Positions 40,191 to 51,700 of a DNA stretch of 64,000 nt are shown here, in pieces. The first letter of the stretch is position 1. Each line of letters starts with the position of its first letter. The position numbers and the translations under genes are program-made. Below the pieces are notes generated by a model that made no database searches, had not been told where the DNA came from, and saw nothing but the letters and a program-made list of their open reading frames with translations. Source of the DNA: Diprion similis (taxonomy: Eukaryota > Arthropoda > Insecta > Hymenoptera > Diprionidae); contig NC_060112.1 of the NCBI RefSeq assembly GCF_021155765.1, positions 12,028,001 through 12,092,000 on the forward strand, read 5' to 3'.

Positions 40191-40746
40191 GGGGGGAAAA
40201 TATTAGTATTTGTTCGGTCAGTTGGTCCAAAGGAATTGGTCACTTGTGATTTGGAAGGGATGTGCAAGAACAAGTCATCGCAATTGGCTTGCAAGGTTTC
40301 TGGATCAATTAAATTAACGCCTTTTAATCAACTTACACCCATCATTGAAATATTTTTATCTGATAAATCAGACGAAGTCTATTTCAAAGCTAATTTACTA
40401 GCCAATAGAGTAGATTTATATGTTTATTAAGACAGGAAAAATGTTTTCAATTTAAATGATCATTTTAACGGTATATCGTCTATAATTTAGTCATTTATCA
40501 TACAGCAAATCAAACTAGAAATGCATTGACTCATTTAATTTGTTAGATTTCATTTCGGCGATATAGATTATTCATCGAAATCATTAAAGGCTTTGTTTGT
40601 TTTGTCTTTGTGAAGATTCGGTAGTTGTTCCGAGGTAAAATTCATTGGACACCGACGGATTATGATCGCGGTTCTGATGTTAAAATCGTAGTCTTCAAAC
40701 CTGATGCACCCTTCATCACTGACACATCGCACGTGGATTCACTTAC

Positions 40747-40935
40747 GTTGGACCCACTGTCTTCGTCAATGTTCCGAGTGATACTGTCGCGTACACCCAT
40801 TCCCTCCCGAAGTCTATAATCCTTTATTATTACCCCCACTACTCTTCCATTCGGGGGATTAAGAATCCGAATCTTTGTGTACGATGCGACCAAAGAGACT
40901 AAACATAAACAGACGATACGCGTATGCTGCTTCAT
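40747..40935 (-). CDS. Candidate first exon with a signal-peptide-like start
   Basis: An ATG at 40935 opens 63 codons that stop being needed exactly at a consensus donor (TCCAAC|GTAAGTGA), phase 0. The first 18 residues (MKQHTRIVCLCLVSLVAS) have a basic start and hydrophobic core like a secretory signal, followed by a basic then acidic/Ser-rich segment (DEDSGSN). No second exon was identified. It could be a further alternative start of the minus-strand gene, a separate small secreted protein, or chance. Confidence 0.22.
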
Positions 40936-40999
40936 TCTATGTCTACTTCAGATTCGTCGTGAAATAAATAGTGCAAAAGTTTACTTTTTCGGTCTGCAT

Positions 41000-42956
41000 T
41001 CCATTCATCGATTTGTGACCATTTATTGTTGATATTTCGATCGTGAAATCCAAGAAAACAGGTTTCACACTACTGCTAGTAGCTACAGAGATAGTCTTTT
41101 TTTTCAAATCAAAACTATGAATGAAAAACGAATTGTATTCTAGGTCATCAGATCAAAACTGTTTTTTGTACAGAAATTCAAATGTTTACGCAAGAAATTT
41201 CATATGTCTTGCGAGAATGGAATCCATTGTTATCAAGTCCCAAAATTAATTAGAAACCATAATTAGAAATGAAAACCATTCCTTTGCCATAAACTGTTTT
41301 AACATGCTTTAAGAAACAATAATTTTTAAATCAAACTCAAATATCTAAACTAAGTATCGAAATATTTTTTACATAAACCGTCCACGTGTTACTGTTCACA
41401 AAAATGGAAATGCAGTTTTTCATACGTTTACTAGAAGAATCTGATAAATAAGAATAAAAATTGAGTAATTCGACGAGTGAAAAATCGGATAACAAAATTC
41501 GGTGATTTATGCAGCATGTACTAAAAGAAACGACAAACTTCATGATTATCAAACTTCCGATGTCTTGCGATAAAAGTCTGTGCAATTAGTCGGCGATCGG
41601 TACTCAGAGCCGATAAGGTAACGTATTTACTTTTAACAAGTGCAAATACGAATGCAAATGAGGTAGACATTGCTGGGCTGGTTTCGTCAAGGAAGATGAT
41701 GCCCCGCCTCCCAGGGCGCAGCGAGGGGTATTAAGGGTGATTTTTTCCAGGTTCTGCCGGACTAAATTTCGCGCCTTAAGCCCTGCGTGTAATCCCGCCC
41801 TTAATATTCAAAAACGTGATCGCCCTGCCAAGTGCTGCCCCGAGCTGCCCTCTGCCTCTCGGAGGCTTTCATATGCTAATTGGCATCCGTCATTTTCTTA
41901 GAACGCCGACTTCGGTGGACTTTTACCTTATTGTCTCGCGAGTTCTGGAACCTTCCAAAAATCCCAAAATTATAACACACTCAGACACTCCATTTTCGTC
42001 TTTGCTACTTTTCAGCATTATTGTAATTGCATGGTAAACGGGTAACACTTGTAGGATAATGTCCAGAGTTTTTTCTTTCCAAATGGAATTCCAAAGACCT
42101 TCGAAACTTGATGACCATAGTGTGAAAAATTCTTCCAGATCCTGAAGGTGATGTCAGTGATTTCAGTGCAGAACATGAAGTAAATTTCCCAAGCTTTGAA
42201 AAAAAAAAAAACTTCGAACCTTTGAACAAATTTTTTTGAATTTTATAGTCAACGAACGATGAGTCATTATTACGAACTACTTCAATCAAGATTAATTTCT
42301 ACGCACTACGAGTGACGCTCTAGATGAGCATGTTTTACAACGAATTACCAAATTACAAGTAAGATGCGTGAGAGTTCGACCCGACGTCTGGAATTCTCAA
42401 GGAGTTTGCTCTTCACCTCATCGAGACTGGACCCTGAATTGAAAATGAAACGAAGAGCCCTCAGAGTCGAGGGCATCCTTGCGCGAGTTTTGGACGTGGC
42501 CCATATACGCTAGTAGAAGACAAGGCGTGTGTGTCACGCAACTTTATCAAGCGAGATATCTGTTGCCGTATCTACGCGAAGATAACACGTGGACTCGAAT
42601 CACCGCGCCTATAGAGGCTCCAGCGACCAGATTGTGCCTCCGCGGTTAATTCTCTCGTCAGACGTTTCATCCGGGGTAAAAAAAATGCTCGAATTGGATA
42701 AAAATAACGGGCAAATTCGCGCCTGAAATAATAAAAAACTTCGGAATTCCGCTTCTCCTTTCACCCTGCAGTATTTCGTCGAACATTAAAGTGTTTCGGG
42801 ACCCTCGGTGAGTCGATACATGCAGTTGTAACACCCAGCCTCGAGTCACATCGTGAGGTGTGGATGATTCGTCATCGCCTCAGATCAATCTGATAACGAA
42901 TTACGCTCGATCGGTTATGAACTCCCGAACAGTGAAGTGAAGCGTGTTTCTCCCAG
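41000..42956. other. Upstream region of OATP-1; no supported exon
   Basis: AT-rich to about 41580, then more balanced. From 42300 to 42956 the composition is near neutral and could include OATP-1 leader sequence or a proximal promoter. An acceptor-like TTTCTCCCAG ends at 42956, nine bases before the OATP-1 ATG, so at least one upstream leader exon is likely. Confidence 0.45.
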
Positions 42957-42964
42957 GGACCGAA

Positions 42965-45900
42965 ATGGCGATCGGACCTCAGAGGGTGGTCAGGTCGGAA
43001 CTCGAGGGCGGATTGTCGGGACCCGCCAATCCGATTCCAGACGAATCCATCGACTGTGGTTGCGGACAGATGCCCTGCCCCAAACTTGCCAGGTTCGCCA
43101 CGCGAGGTTTGTTCGTTGGTCTCGTCAGCACCATCGGAACCATCCAGGCTGCAGCTCAAGCCTACTTCTTGATCACGAGTCACACTGTGGCCAGGAAGTT
43201 TCAGTTCGATCCGAACATAATCGGTAAGTCAAAGAAACATCGTTCTCTTACCTCGTCCGACCGTGGAAGATGGCGCTTGTTTGTGACCCACGGCTCTATT
43301 TGATCCCTTTCAGAATGGATTGTTGTTCTCTCGTATCTTACCCCTGTGTTATTTGGCCTCCCCGTTGCATATTGGGGCGACAGAATCCACAGAGCCGCAT
43401 GGACTGGGGGCTTGGCCATGGTGCAAGGTGTCGCCTATTTTTCGCTGATTATTCCACACCTGGCAAGCAGCGAAGAGGCGGAAACTGGGTCGACAAATGT
43501 CACCCACATGTCACTTTATTCTGGTAGGTTTCAGAGGAATAGAAGTTGCATCTGTAAAATCGCTATTCAGACCAGTGAAAGTAAAGCTTATCGAGAGTAT
43601 CGAGAGAAGTTGTACTTGATAATGATTGTGAAAATTCCTCTGTCTATTAAATGGATGTATCTGTCAATAGATGACAGTCCAGAGCTCTGCTCCCCGGAGA
43701 TGGCGGCATTGACCATGAACAGCACAGACACGGGTTACGTGATTCTTGGTCTGCTGATCGTCGTGCAAATCATCGCTGGAATTGCGAGCGTTGCGTATTA
43801 CGCGTTTACACTCTCTTACATTGACGACAACACCAAGAAGAAAAACGTTGCTATCTATATCGGAGTTGTTCTCTCTGTCACGTGCTTCGGAGTCTTGCTG
43901 GGCTGCCTGTTGGCCTGGTTATGCCTGATGTGAGCAATTTCACTTATAAATATAAAATATCATATAAAATAGTTCAAAGTGAATTCAACCACTTTTGGTA
44001 TACTCTCAGAGAAGCAAACGCGTCTCTGGCAAATGGTGTAAATTATGAACTGAACTGACAATAAATGTGTTTAGGATAGACTCCGAGAACTTGACTAGGG
44101 TGGATACTTACCAGAAACAAATTGGAGCATGGTGGTTAGGCTGGCCAATCCTAGGAGTTCTTTTAATAATTCCTGCTTTCTTCGTTGCTATATTTCCAAG
44201 AAGATTACCTTCAGAGGTGAACGCATGTACCTGATATCATTTAATACAATTGGGTGTATGAAAAGAATATGAAATATCATATCAAATCGATGAAGAGCTT
44301 GCAATGCCAAGGTACAAACCGATTTTTTTCAGGTTGTAGAACAGGCAGCAGCCTCCATCTTGGATAGCGCAAACGGGTCCAGACGCAGCAGCTTTAAATC
44401 CTACAACCAAGCACTTGCAAGTACCGGATTTTTCCAATCGGTACTCAGGGTGTTTACGAATAAAATAATAATATTCAACGCAATGGCTGCCGCGTTCGCC
44501 ATAACAGCATTGGTCAACTTCAAGGCGAATGAAAACGTTTTTCTCGAGTCCAGATACTACATTCCAAGACCGACGGGGATGTACCTTGGATTCGGTGACC
44601 CATGGACGTCCAGATTGATCGCACGTAAGCTCATTTTGATTTCTGATCATTTCGAAGAGACCATTCCGTCAAATAAGCAGGAAAATTTTCCTCTCAAATT
44701 TTGCGCACAGCTATTTTTATCACTGCCATAAAATATTGCGTCCAAGACATCGTCTCCAATTATTCTCCTCAGATATCACGAGACCCATCGTCGTGGGCTC
44801 GTTGGTCATCGTCGCTGGTCTAATCATCGCAAAGTTCAAGCCTGCAGCATCATATGTGGCAGGATACACCGTCATAGCCATGGCTTTAACGGCAACAATT
44901 TTTCTAGCCCTAGCATTTGCCACATGCGACAAGCCATCGATAGTCGGATCCTACAGGGATACGTAAGAGAAATAATTATCCACTTTCGATTCTATTCCTT
45001 CTATAACGCGTCATCGAACACCAAATTACTGATTAAGAATCTATTGCCTGGCTAGAACAAGATTTTTGAAAATAAAATTTTTTTCTTTCTTATGAAATTT
45101 GTCACTGAAACACTTTAACAACTCCTCAATTCACAGATTGATACTCCTCAAATACTGCAACAAAAACTGTGGCTGTTCCCGTGACGCAGACTTTCGCCCA
45201 GTGTGCGACGAACAGGGAAGATTCACGTTCTACAGCCCGTGCCACGCGGGATGCCACACTGTTGAATTCGTCAACAACACCAAGTACTACAGGAACTGTA
45301 GCTGCGTTGAGGACATGTTGGGCTTGGGCAACACCGACGCTGTGGACGGACCCTGCGGCTCGACGAGTTGCCATATCGGTTGGATAATTTTTCAGGTGAG
45401 TGCAGATCAGATATCAAGAATCCATCCGCCTTCTCCCCCGAATCTATAATCAACGACCATTCGAAATTCTAACACTAGGTGAGCTCGGTTTTGGTTACGG
45501 CTTTGCTCGCTTCGGCGGCAGTGGGAAACGTGATCATAGTCTTCAGGGCCATATACCCGCAAGACAAAGCGTTGACCGTAGGTTTCCACATGGGCCACAT
45601 AGCCACGATGGCTTACATGTCTGGAAAGATACTGTACGATCGAATCGTGGCAAAAGCTTGCAAACTTTGGGGTACTGACGAAATCGTTTGCCGCTTGTAC
45701 GACACTGACAAGCTTGCTGACTACATCTGCTACCTTTCTGCGGGCATCGTTGCGATAGCTGCGATCTTCCAGTTCCTCGTCTGGTACTGCAGCAGGAATC
45801 TTAAGCTCTATGGATACCCCGAAATTGATCTACCGGAGGACACCGAGCTCCAAGGCGTGCAAACGTCTCCCTTACTGAGCGGCGTTCTGGACCCTGTTCC

Positions 45901-47480
45901 AGCAAAATCTGGTAAGTACCGATGTGTGGGAGAGTGTAACCAATCCTGAAGACAGGGGTGAAAGACGCCGTGAATAAAAATCATTTAACGTCACTAGAAA
46001 TCGATTGAAGTCGTGAATTACTTCAAGTAACGTAAAATCACCTAAACTCATTAGGTCATTTGAAGTTGCTTAAAGTCAATTGGAACAATTTGAAGTTACT
46101 TCAAATCACGTGAAGTCACGTGAAGTTACGTGAAGTTACGTAAAGTCACTTGATGTCTCTTGAAGGCTCGTAGTCGTAGTCATAAAATCACTTAAGTCAC
46201 TTAAAGACACGTAAAGTGATGAATTTTTTTGAACTCTTGAATTTCTGAAGTCAGTTGCACACCCAACTTCAGAAGTGGTTTCCTCTGATTGTTACTGTCT
46301 CACAGACACTTACGATTTGTAATTGACTCATCATAACCGTGTATCACAATTACCAGTTGATACCGTAGACGAAAACCCTAACGGCAATCCGGGGAACGTT
46401 GATACTGTCCTGACGACGACTATGCATTCAGCCACGGCAGTTCCTCAGGAACGAGTTAATCAGCCTCCGGTGGCGGAAGAAGTCACGCAGACGAGCACCC
46501 CGTTGAAATTCGGACCTTTGGGTCCAGGCAACATGAGGACGAAGAGTACCGTTCCTGCCGTCACCGAGGCCCGAACGGCAGCGGAGACGGAAGACGAGCT
46601 GGACTCATCAACGGATGACGAAACACTTCCAGTAAGGCGAAAACGCAGCACGGAAATCGCTTACAGACCGTTGGAGTTGGACTCAGACGTCGAGATTGAT
46701 CTAAGCAGTGCGGGCCCGAGGACCAGGAGGAACGTAATCAGCAGGGACTTCGACCCTGTACTGAACAACATCGGGATAGCATCCTTTCCAACACAGAATT
46801 CGCCCAAACCAGCAATCGAGTCCGACGAGGAAGACGGTGTCTACAGGGAACGACGGAAGTCGAGGCCGAGTAGGTCCATGCAGAACGTGAGCTCGTTGAG
46901 CCCCGTCCAGGAACGAGTCAGGGAGTTCGAGTCGAGGAGCGATAACGACGACGGGTTCTCGAAGACTGACAGCTTCGAGTACTCGGCGAAGGCTCCGCAG
47001 CGATCAAACAAGATCACTCCAGAGCTTGCGGCAAAACGTGAGCCCTACAGGCTCACCGGGGACTTCAACGAGGTTGGAATACCGATTTTGGAACTGGACA
47101 AGGAGCCGACAACTCCTGTCAGTCCGGTCTTCAAGATCCAGAGCATCCAGGCCAGTCAGAAGAATTTTCAAGGTCATCTTAGCCGCGAAGATCTCGACAA
47201 GATTCCAACCTACGATCCGAGTGAGGAGCTCGAAAGCCCCCAGAGTCCGATAAAGTCAGAGCCATATAAGCTTGAGGACGTTGTCGCGGAACCGGAAGTT
47301 CCTCCGCTGCCAACCAGTCCACCACCACAGAGCAGCGGGTCTTCCGGCTTCGGCAGTCTGCCTCCTTCTGACGTTGAAGAGAACAAGGCCTTGGCTAGGT
47401 CCCGGGAAAACCTTGGCGGTGGCAGTCCGGCCACTTCACCAGGCGGAACCAAGCTGCCAACATTGATTACAGATTTTTAA
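42965..47480 (+). CDS. OATP-1: organic anion transporting polypeptide (SLCO family) with a long C-terminal tail
   Basis: Exons: 42965-43223, 43314-43523, 43671-43929, 44075-44216, 44333-44624, 44773-44962, 45137-45395, 45479-45911, 46357-47480; total 3168 bases, 1055 residues. Every junction is GT-AG and in phase. OATPs are plasma-membrane carriers that import large amphipathic anions, including steroid conjugates. Visible features are 12 membrane segments (about residues 47-71, 88-106, 113-137, 178-203, 216-243, 260-283, 333-352, 392-410, 416-440, 530-560, 568-590, 617-640) and a family signature IGAWWLGW at 259-266. That signature lacks the usual preceding D-P-R-W, reading DTYQKQ instead. 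A Kazal-like cysteine-rich loop lies at about 456-508 (CNKNCGC ... PVC ... CHAGC ... NCSC). Residues about 641-1055 are a cytoplasmic Ser/Pro/acidic tail ending LPTLITDF. The ATG at 42965 sits nine bases after an acceptor-like site, so a longer N-terminus is possible. The tail recalls long insect Oatp30B-type members, but subfamily is not settled. Confidence 0.94.
45985..46250. repeat. Degenerate AGTCAC-type repeat inside the last OATP-1 intron
   Basis: Imperfect copies of words such as GAAGTTAC, GTGAAGTCAC, GTAAAGTCAC and TCATTTGAAGTTGC fill most of the 445-base intron 45912-46356. A locally regular run is seen at about 46100-46155 (CACGTGAAGTCACGTGAAGT then TACGTGAAGTTACGTAAAGT). They match the word family at 31285-31930. 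Confidence 0.8.
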
Positions 47481-47557
47481 ACTTGGTTCAAGTTCGATCG
47501 CGCCTCGCGCGTCACACTGAATAGTACAAGAAAATATGTTATTTTATATATTTATTC

Positions 47558-47563
47558 AATAAA
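47558..47563 (+). terminator. Polyadenylation signal AATAAA of OATP-1
   Basis: The canonical hexamer lies 78 bases after the OATP-1 stop codon, in an AT-rich 3' region. Confidence 0.75.
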
Positions 47564-48668
47564 ACGGTTATGTGCTGATTTGTGCTGTGATTCTGTAACT
47601 TGCCTAATTTTTCGCCATTTAGCATTTAGACATTGGCATTGTGGAGAATATTTAAAGAATCTAACGGAGTTGAATTGATAGTAACTGAGGCTTGTGAAAA
47701 CATTTTTGTAGATGCAGGGCTTTGAGCTTATCATTCGAGTTTTTAGAAAATGACAAATTGATTCTAGTCCCTAAATTCTCTACTACAATTTGTTATTTAT
47801 TACGATTGATTAAATTAGACTCTCTTTGGTTTACGCCCGACAAAATCATCTCGTCAAAATCGAAATTCATTTCAATTCACAAAAATTGACCGTCCTAAAG
47901 TTTCCATTTCATTCTGACTCTTTAATTTCACGTCAAGTATTGATTTCAATTCCGAAAAAATTGAAAGTGATCTGAAATATAATTGTGCAAAATAATTTCG
48001 GGATAATTAATATTGTTGACTTCGTACTGTTAATGATCAACCGTCAACTTGCTTGCTTTTGGATAAAACTCAATTGGTCAAAAGTTGAATGTTAAAATTA
48101 CCTGATTCATATTATTACCTGATTCATATTATGTTGTTGACAACCTCATGAACGTCCTGTGCATCAGCCAACGATTTATTGCGTACTTTCCTTGTCTCGT
48201 AATTTCACGTTTTTATAATTCATCACCAGTACCGATAGCTAGCATAGCGGTAACCTAGACAGCGAGAATATTATAAAGCGGATGACCTAGAGTCTAGACA
48301 TCGAGACATTCGAAGGGGATCAACTCAATTACAGCAATACTATACATATATCGTTATTATACGATGATGGTACAGTGCTTATTTTATACAACTAAACTTA
48401 TTGAAATTGTTTTGAAGTTTTCCTTTAAAGTGTCGATATTTTTTTTTTTTTTAGACTTTTATTGCCACCTGCAGCTTTTACATTCCCGTTTTGCAAAAAT
48501 TATTCATCTTGGAATAGCTGGGATTGACACGATTTCTGTCATTCACGCAAGTGTTATAAATTACATATAATGTGTAATAGAATAGTATAATGACGTTGAT
48601 AGGTATACACGTAGAAAAATATGCTTCCGGTACTTGTACCGCTGAAATGGCGTACCTATACTGTATAA
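47564..48668. other. Intergenic region between convergent OATP-1 and OATP-2
   Basis: About 1.1 kb of AT-rich DNA between the two 3' ends. No exon is supported; a T-run near 48439-48452. Confidence 0.6.
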
Positions 48669-48674
48669 TTTAAT
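48669..48674 (-). terminator. Candidate polyadenylation signal ATTAAA of OATP-2
   Basis: The common variant hexamer on the minus strand, 70 bases after the OATP-2 stop. A canonical AATAAA also occurs on this strand at 48461-48456, further away. Confidence 0.45.
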
Positions 48675-48743
48675 TATAAATATCTAAGGAGATGCTTAAG
48701 GTACTTTGGGAAGTCTTGTGTCTGGCGATGAATTCTCTTTTTA

Positions 48744-51700
48744 TCATTCTCGAGGGCGCTCACTCCACTTTTTGCCTTTTGGTTCACAAGTGTCGGAGGT
48801 GTCTTCCGCGATGTCCTCCAGCTCGATCTCCTCGTCGAAGATCTTCACGTCCTTGACATAGTACCAAACGCCCACGTCGAATATAGTACCAATTGTGACG
48901 AAGCCTGTAGTTATAGGAATTCCGGATAAAAATTTATGTGCATAAATTAAGAGTGCATTACATGACCTTTGATTATCCTTCGAAACTGCCTTGCAGGCGC
49001 AGATGTATTATTACGTAAATATCTTATACTCACTTGCAGCGGTAAAGTTCAACAAATATCTCAGGGCCTCTCCGTTGTAAAGCCAACAATTTCCTGTTCC
49101 GGTACACGTCTTACCCCAAACTAAACAAGTACTGTCTGAAAAAAAATCAAAAATAGTTCAATATATCACATCGCTTATATCCGTCGTCATTTTTTTTACT
49201 TTCAACACTCGAAATCATTGGTATTATTTGGATTAGTAGTATGAGAGGCATTCTAGATGAACTCGATCCACTTTTGACCTCATATTTTTACGTCATCCGA
49301 GACGAGATATTCATTTTTTCACGAAACATTGCCGAGTTTCGAATCCGAATTACTCTCCCGAATCGACTTAAAAACGTTTTAATTCTTCAACGACAAGTCA
49401 GGGCATAATGTTCCGAGTCTTGAAATGTGTGTAATGAATGCACCTTACTGTGAAAAAAATTCGGACCGAATTAGTTATAACATACTTGACAAAAAATCAT
49501 TTTTTTTTTTTTTTCAACTTTAGGAACAAAAACTTTACCTTTGGGGAGGCTTTAAATATGTTCACCGTTCAATTTTTCGTAAAAAATTTCCAACTTTCTC
49601 ATTTAATTGACTAAGAAAATGTGATGATGAAGAAACTAGAATCCTGGTAAAAAGGATGAATCATCCAAAAATACCGTCTACAAATTTGAAGTTAATTAGT
49701 CAAGCCGCTTTTGAGACATCTCAAGCACTACAAAGCGTGTCACCGAGTAGAATAGTTGGTGTTATTTCCGATACCAATGCTTCCTAATTATTGATTTTAA
49801 TTGAAAAAAAATTATGCAAGCGAAGCTCGATATTCATAGTTTCAAATGAAACAAAGCCCAACTGAATTGTATAATTGGTTAAGGAGGTATAAATTTTCAA
49901 AAATTCACCCATTGTTTCATCCATTAACTTGTACGTATATGTTACAAAAGACCCTAAAACATACCCATAATGAATCCAAACAGAATTGGCGATGGTATGA
50001 ATGCGAAGAGGCTCATTATTGTCAGACCAAACCCCATAGCGACGGTCTTGTCCTTTTCATCGACGCACCTCACGGAAACAAGAAAGTTCGAGGCTCTTCC
50101 TGTGGCCCCGCTGAACTTGAGAAGACAAACAACAGCCAGAAAGACGTAGAACTTATCCATACAGTCGACTGGACAGGCTCCGGGAAGCGCGGTGCCCAAC
50201 CTTGGCATGTCCGCGATTTTTGTCGTTGTTTCCGTAAGTGCAATATCCGTGAAGACCGTCACGTTGGAAGGAAGGGTGAGTGAAAACGCCTGCGAAGCCT
50301 TCGGTGTGACGCAGCTGCACTGAGTAAATATTTTACTTCCGTTTTCAGCGACCTGGATCGAGAATGACTAAATTAAATCTTTGCTTCAATAAATGTGATT
50401 CGGAGTACGTTATTATTTTATTTCTTACGAAGACGGTAAGATCCGATCAAAAAATATTCGCTCTGAATCGTAATGCGTCAATATTTTCCTGCCAGAAAAA
50501 TGTGATGGAACTTATTCGAATTTATCAATCAAGCGTAATCAGTAGAATATTCTTTATTTTCCTGCAGTAGTTGCTCATGTCTTGAGTATATGGGTGAACG
50601 GTAAAATAGTTATGATTGAAAAAACGTGACTCAAAATTTAGTCAAGTCATTCTGGCGGTTCTGATTTACAAAAGTTTCGACGATCTTGATTTTGACCGTT
50701 TGGACCGATGAAAGTCGTCCTCAAAGTGTTAAACCCGAATTTCAGCGATCCGGAATTTTGATCTACACCCAATCGATGCTGCATAATCACTAACCTGGAG
50801 GTTTTTGCATCCAGCATGGCAGGCGGAAATGAAGGTGTGTCCATCCTCCGAGCAAACTGGATTATAGGTGACATAATCACAGGCGCAGTGTTCGTTGCAG
50901 GGTAATTCGGTACGTAGTTCGCCATTGGGAAGAACGGAGACCTGACTGTCGTTAGCGGAGCAGCCGAGGAAGGCGTAGGATACCATCCCCATGACGGAAA
51001 CGGCGCCGACGATGACGTTCCAGGCGGCGAGGTAGCGTGCCCTGGGCTTATACTTGGAGATAACGAGCCCCGAGAGGAGGATGCCAAAGGCGCTGAATAC
51101 GAGGCCAACGGTGCCGGTGATGAGGGAGGCGATGGAGGCGGACTGCTTGTACTGCATCTCTATGTACTTGGGCATGAAGATCCAGTAGGGTAGGTAGCCG
51201 AAGAAGTAAAATACCGCGGCGAGGTTGTTGCACATGAGGGTGGTGTTGGTCAGGAGGCGTTTGAAGGTCTTCATCATGTCGGAGATCGAGGTAGGCAGCT
51301 CGATTTCCGGCTCGTTCGTGAAGCTTGCCGCCGACTTGCTCTTCTCCAGAGCCAATGCCTTCCGCGCCGCAGCCCTCGGCAGTGTCTTCGGAAAAAGAGC
51401 AATTATACTCGCGAATATGAACAGCAGTATGGCCAGGATTATCCAGCCCAACCACCAGGCGCCCAGCCACCTTGGGTCCTGGGTCGTGATGGTCGGGGTC
51501 AGGGTTGGGCTGATGTAGAACTTGAGGGCGAAGGAGGCGAGCCCGTAGCCAATTGCGGGGCCAAGCATCCGGAGGAAGTAGGAGAAGCTGATCAGTGCCG
51601 GGGTCTTCGACTTCTTTATGTTGTCGTCCATGTAGGAGACACCGAGAGTGTAGTGGAGGGATCCTCCCACCCCGGATATCAGCTGGGCTATGAAGAGCAG

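Noticed and set aside
42366..42385. tRNA T-arm-like AGTTCGACCC
   Set aside because: No acceptor stem, anticodon arm or D-arm could be placed around it.
49846..50283. Plus-strand open frame of 145 codons
   Set aside because: It is antisense to OATP-2 exon 50352-49965, whose reading is supported by family motifs and splice phase.
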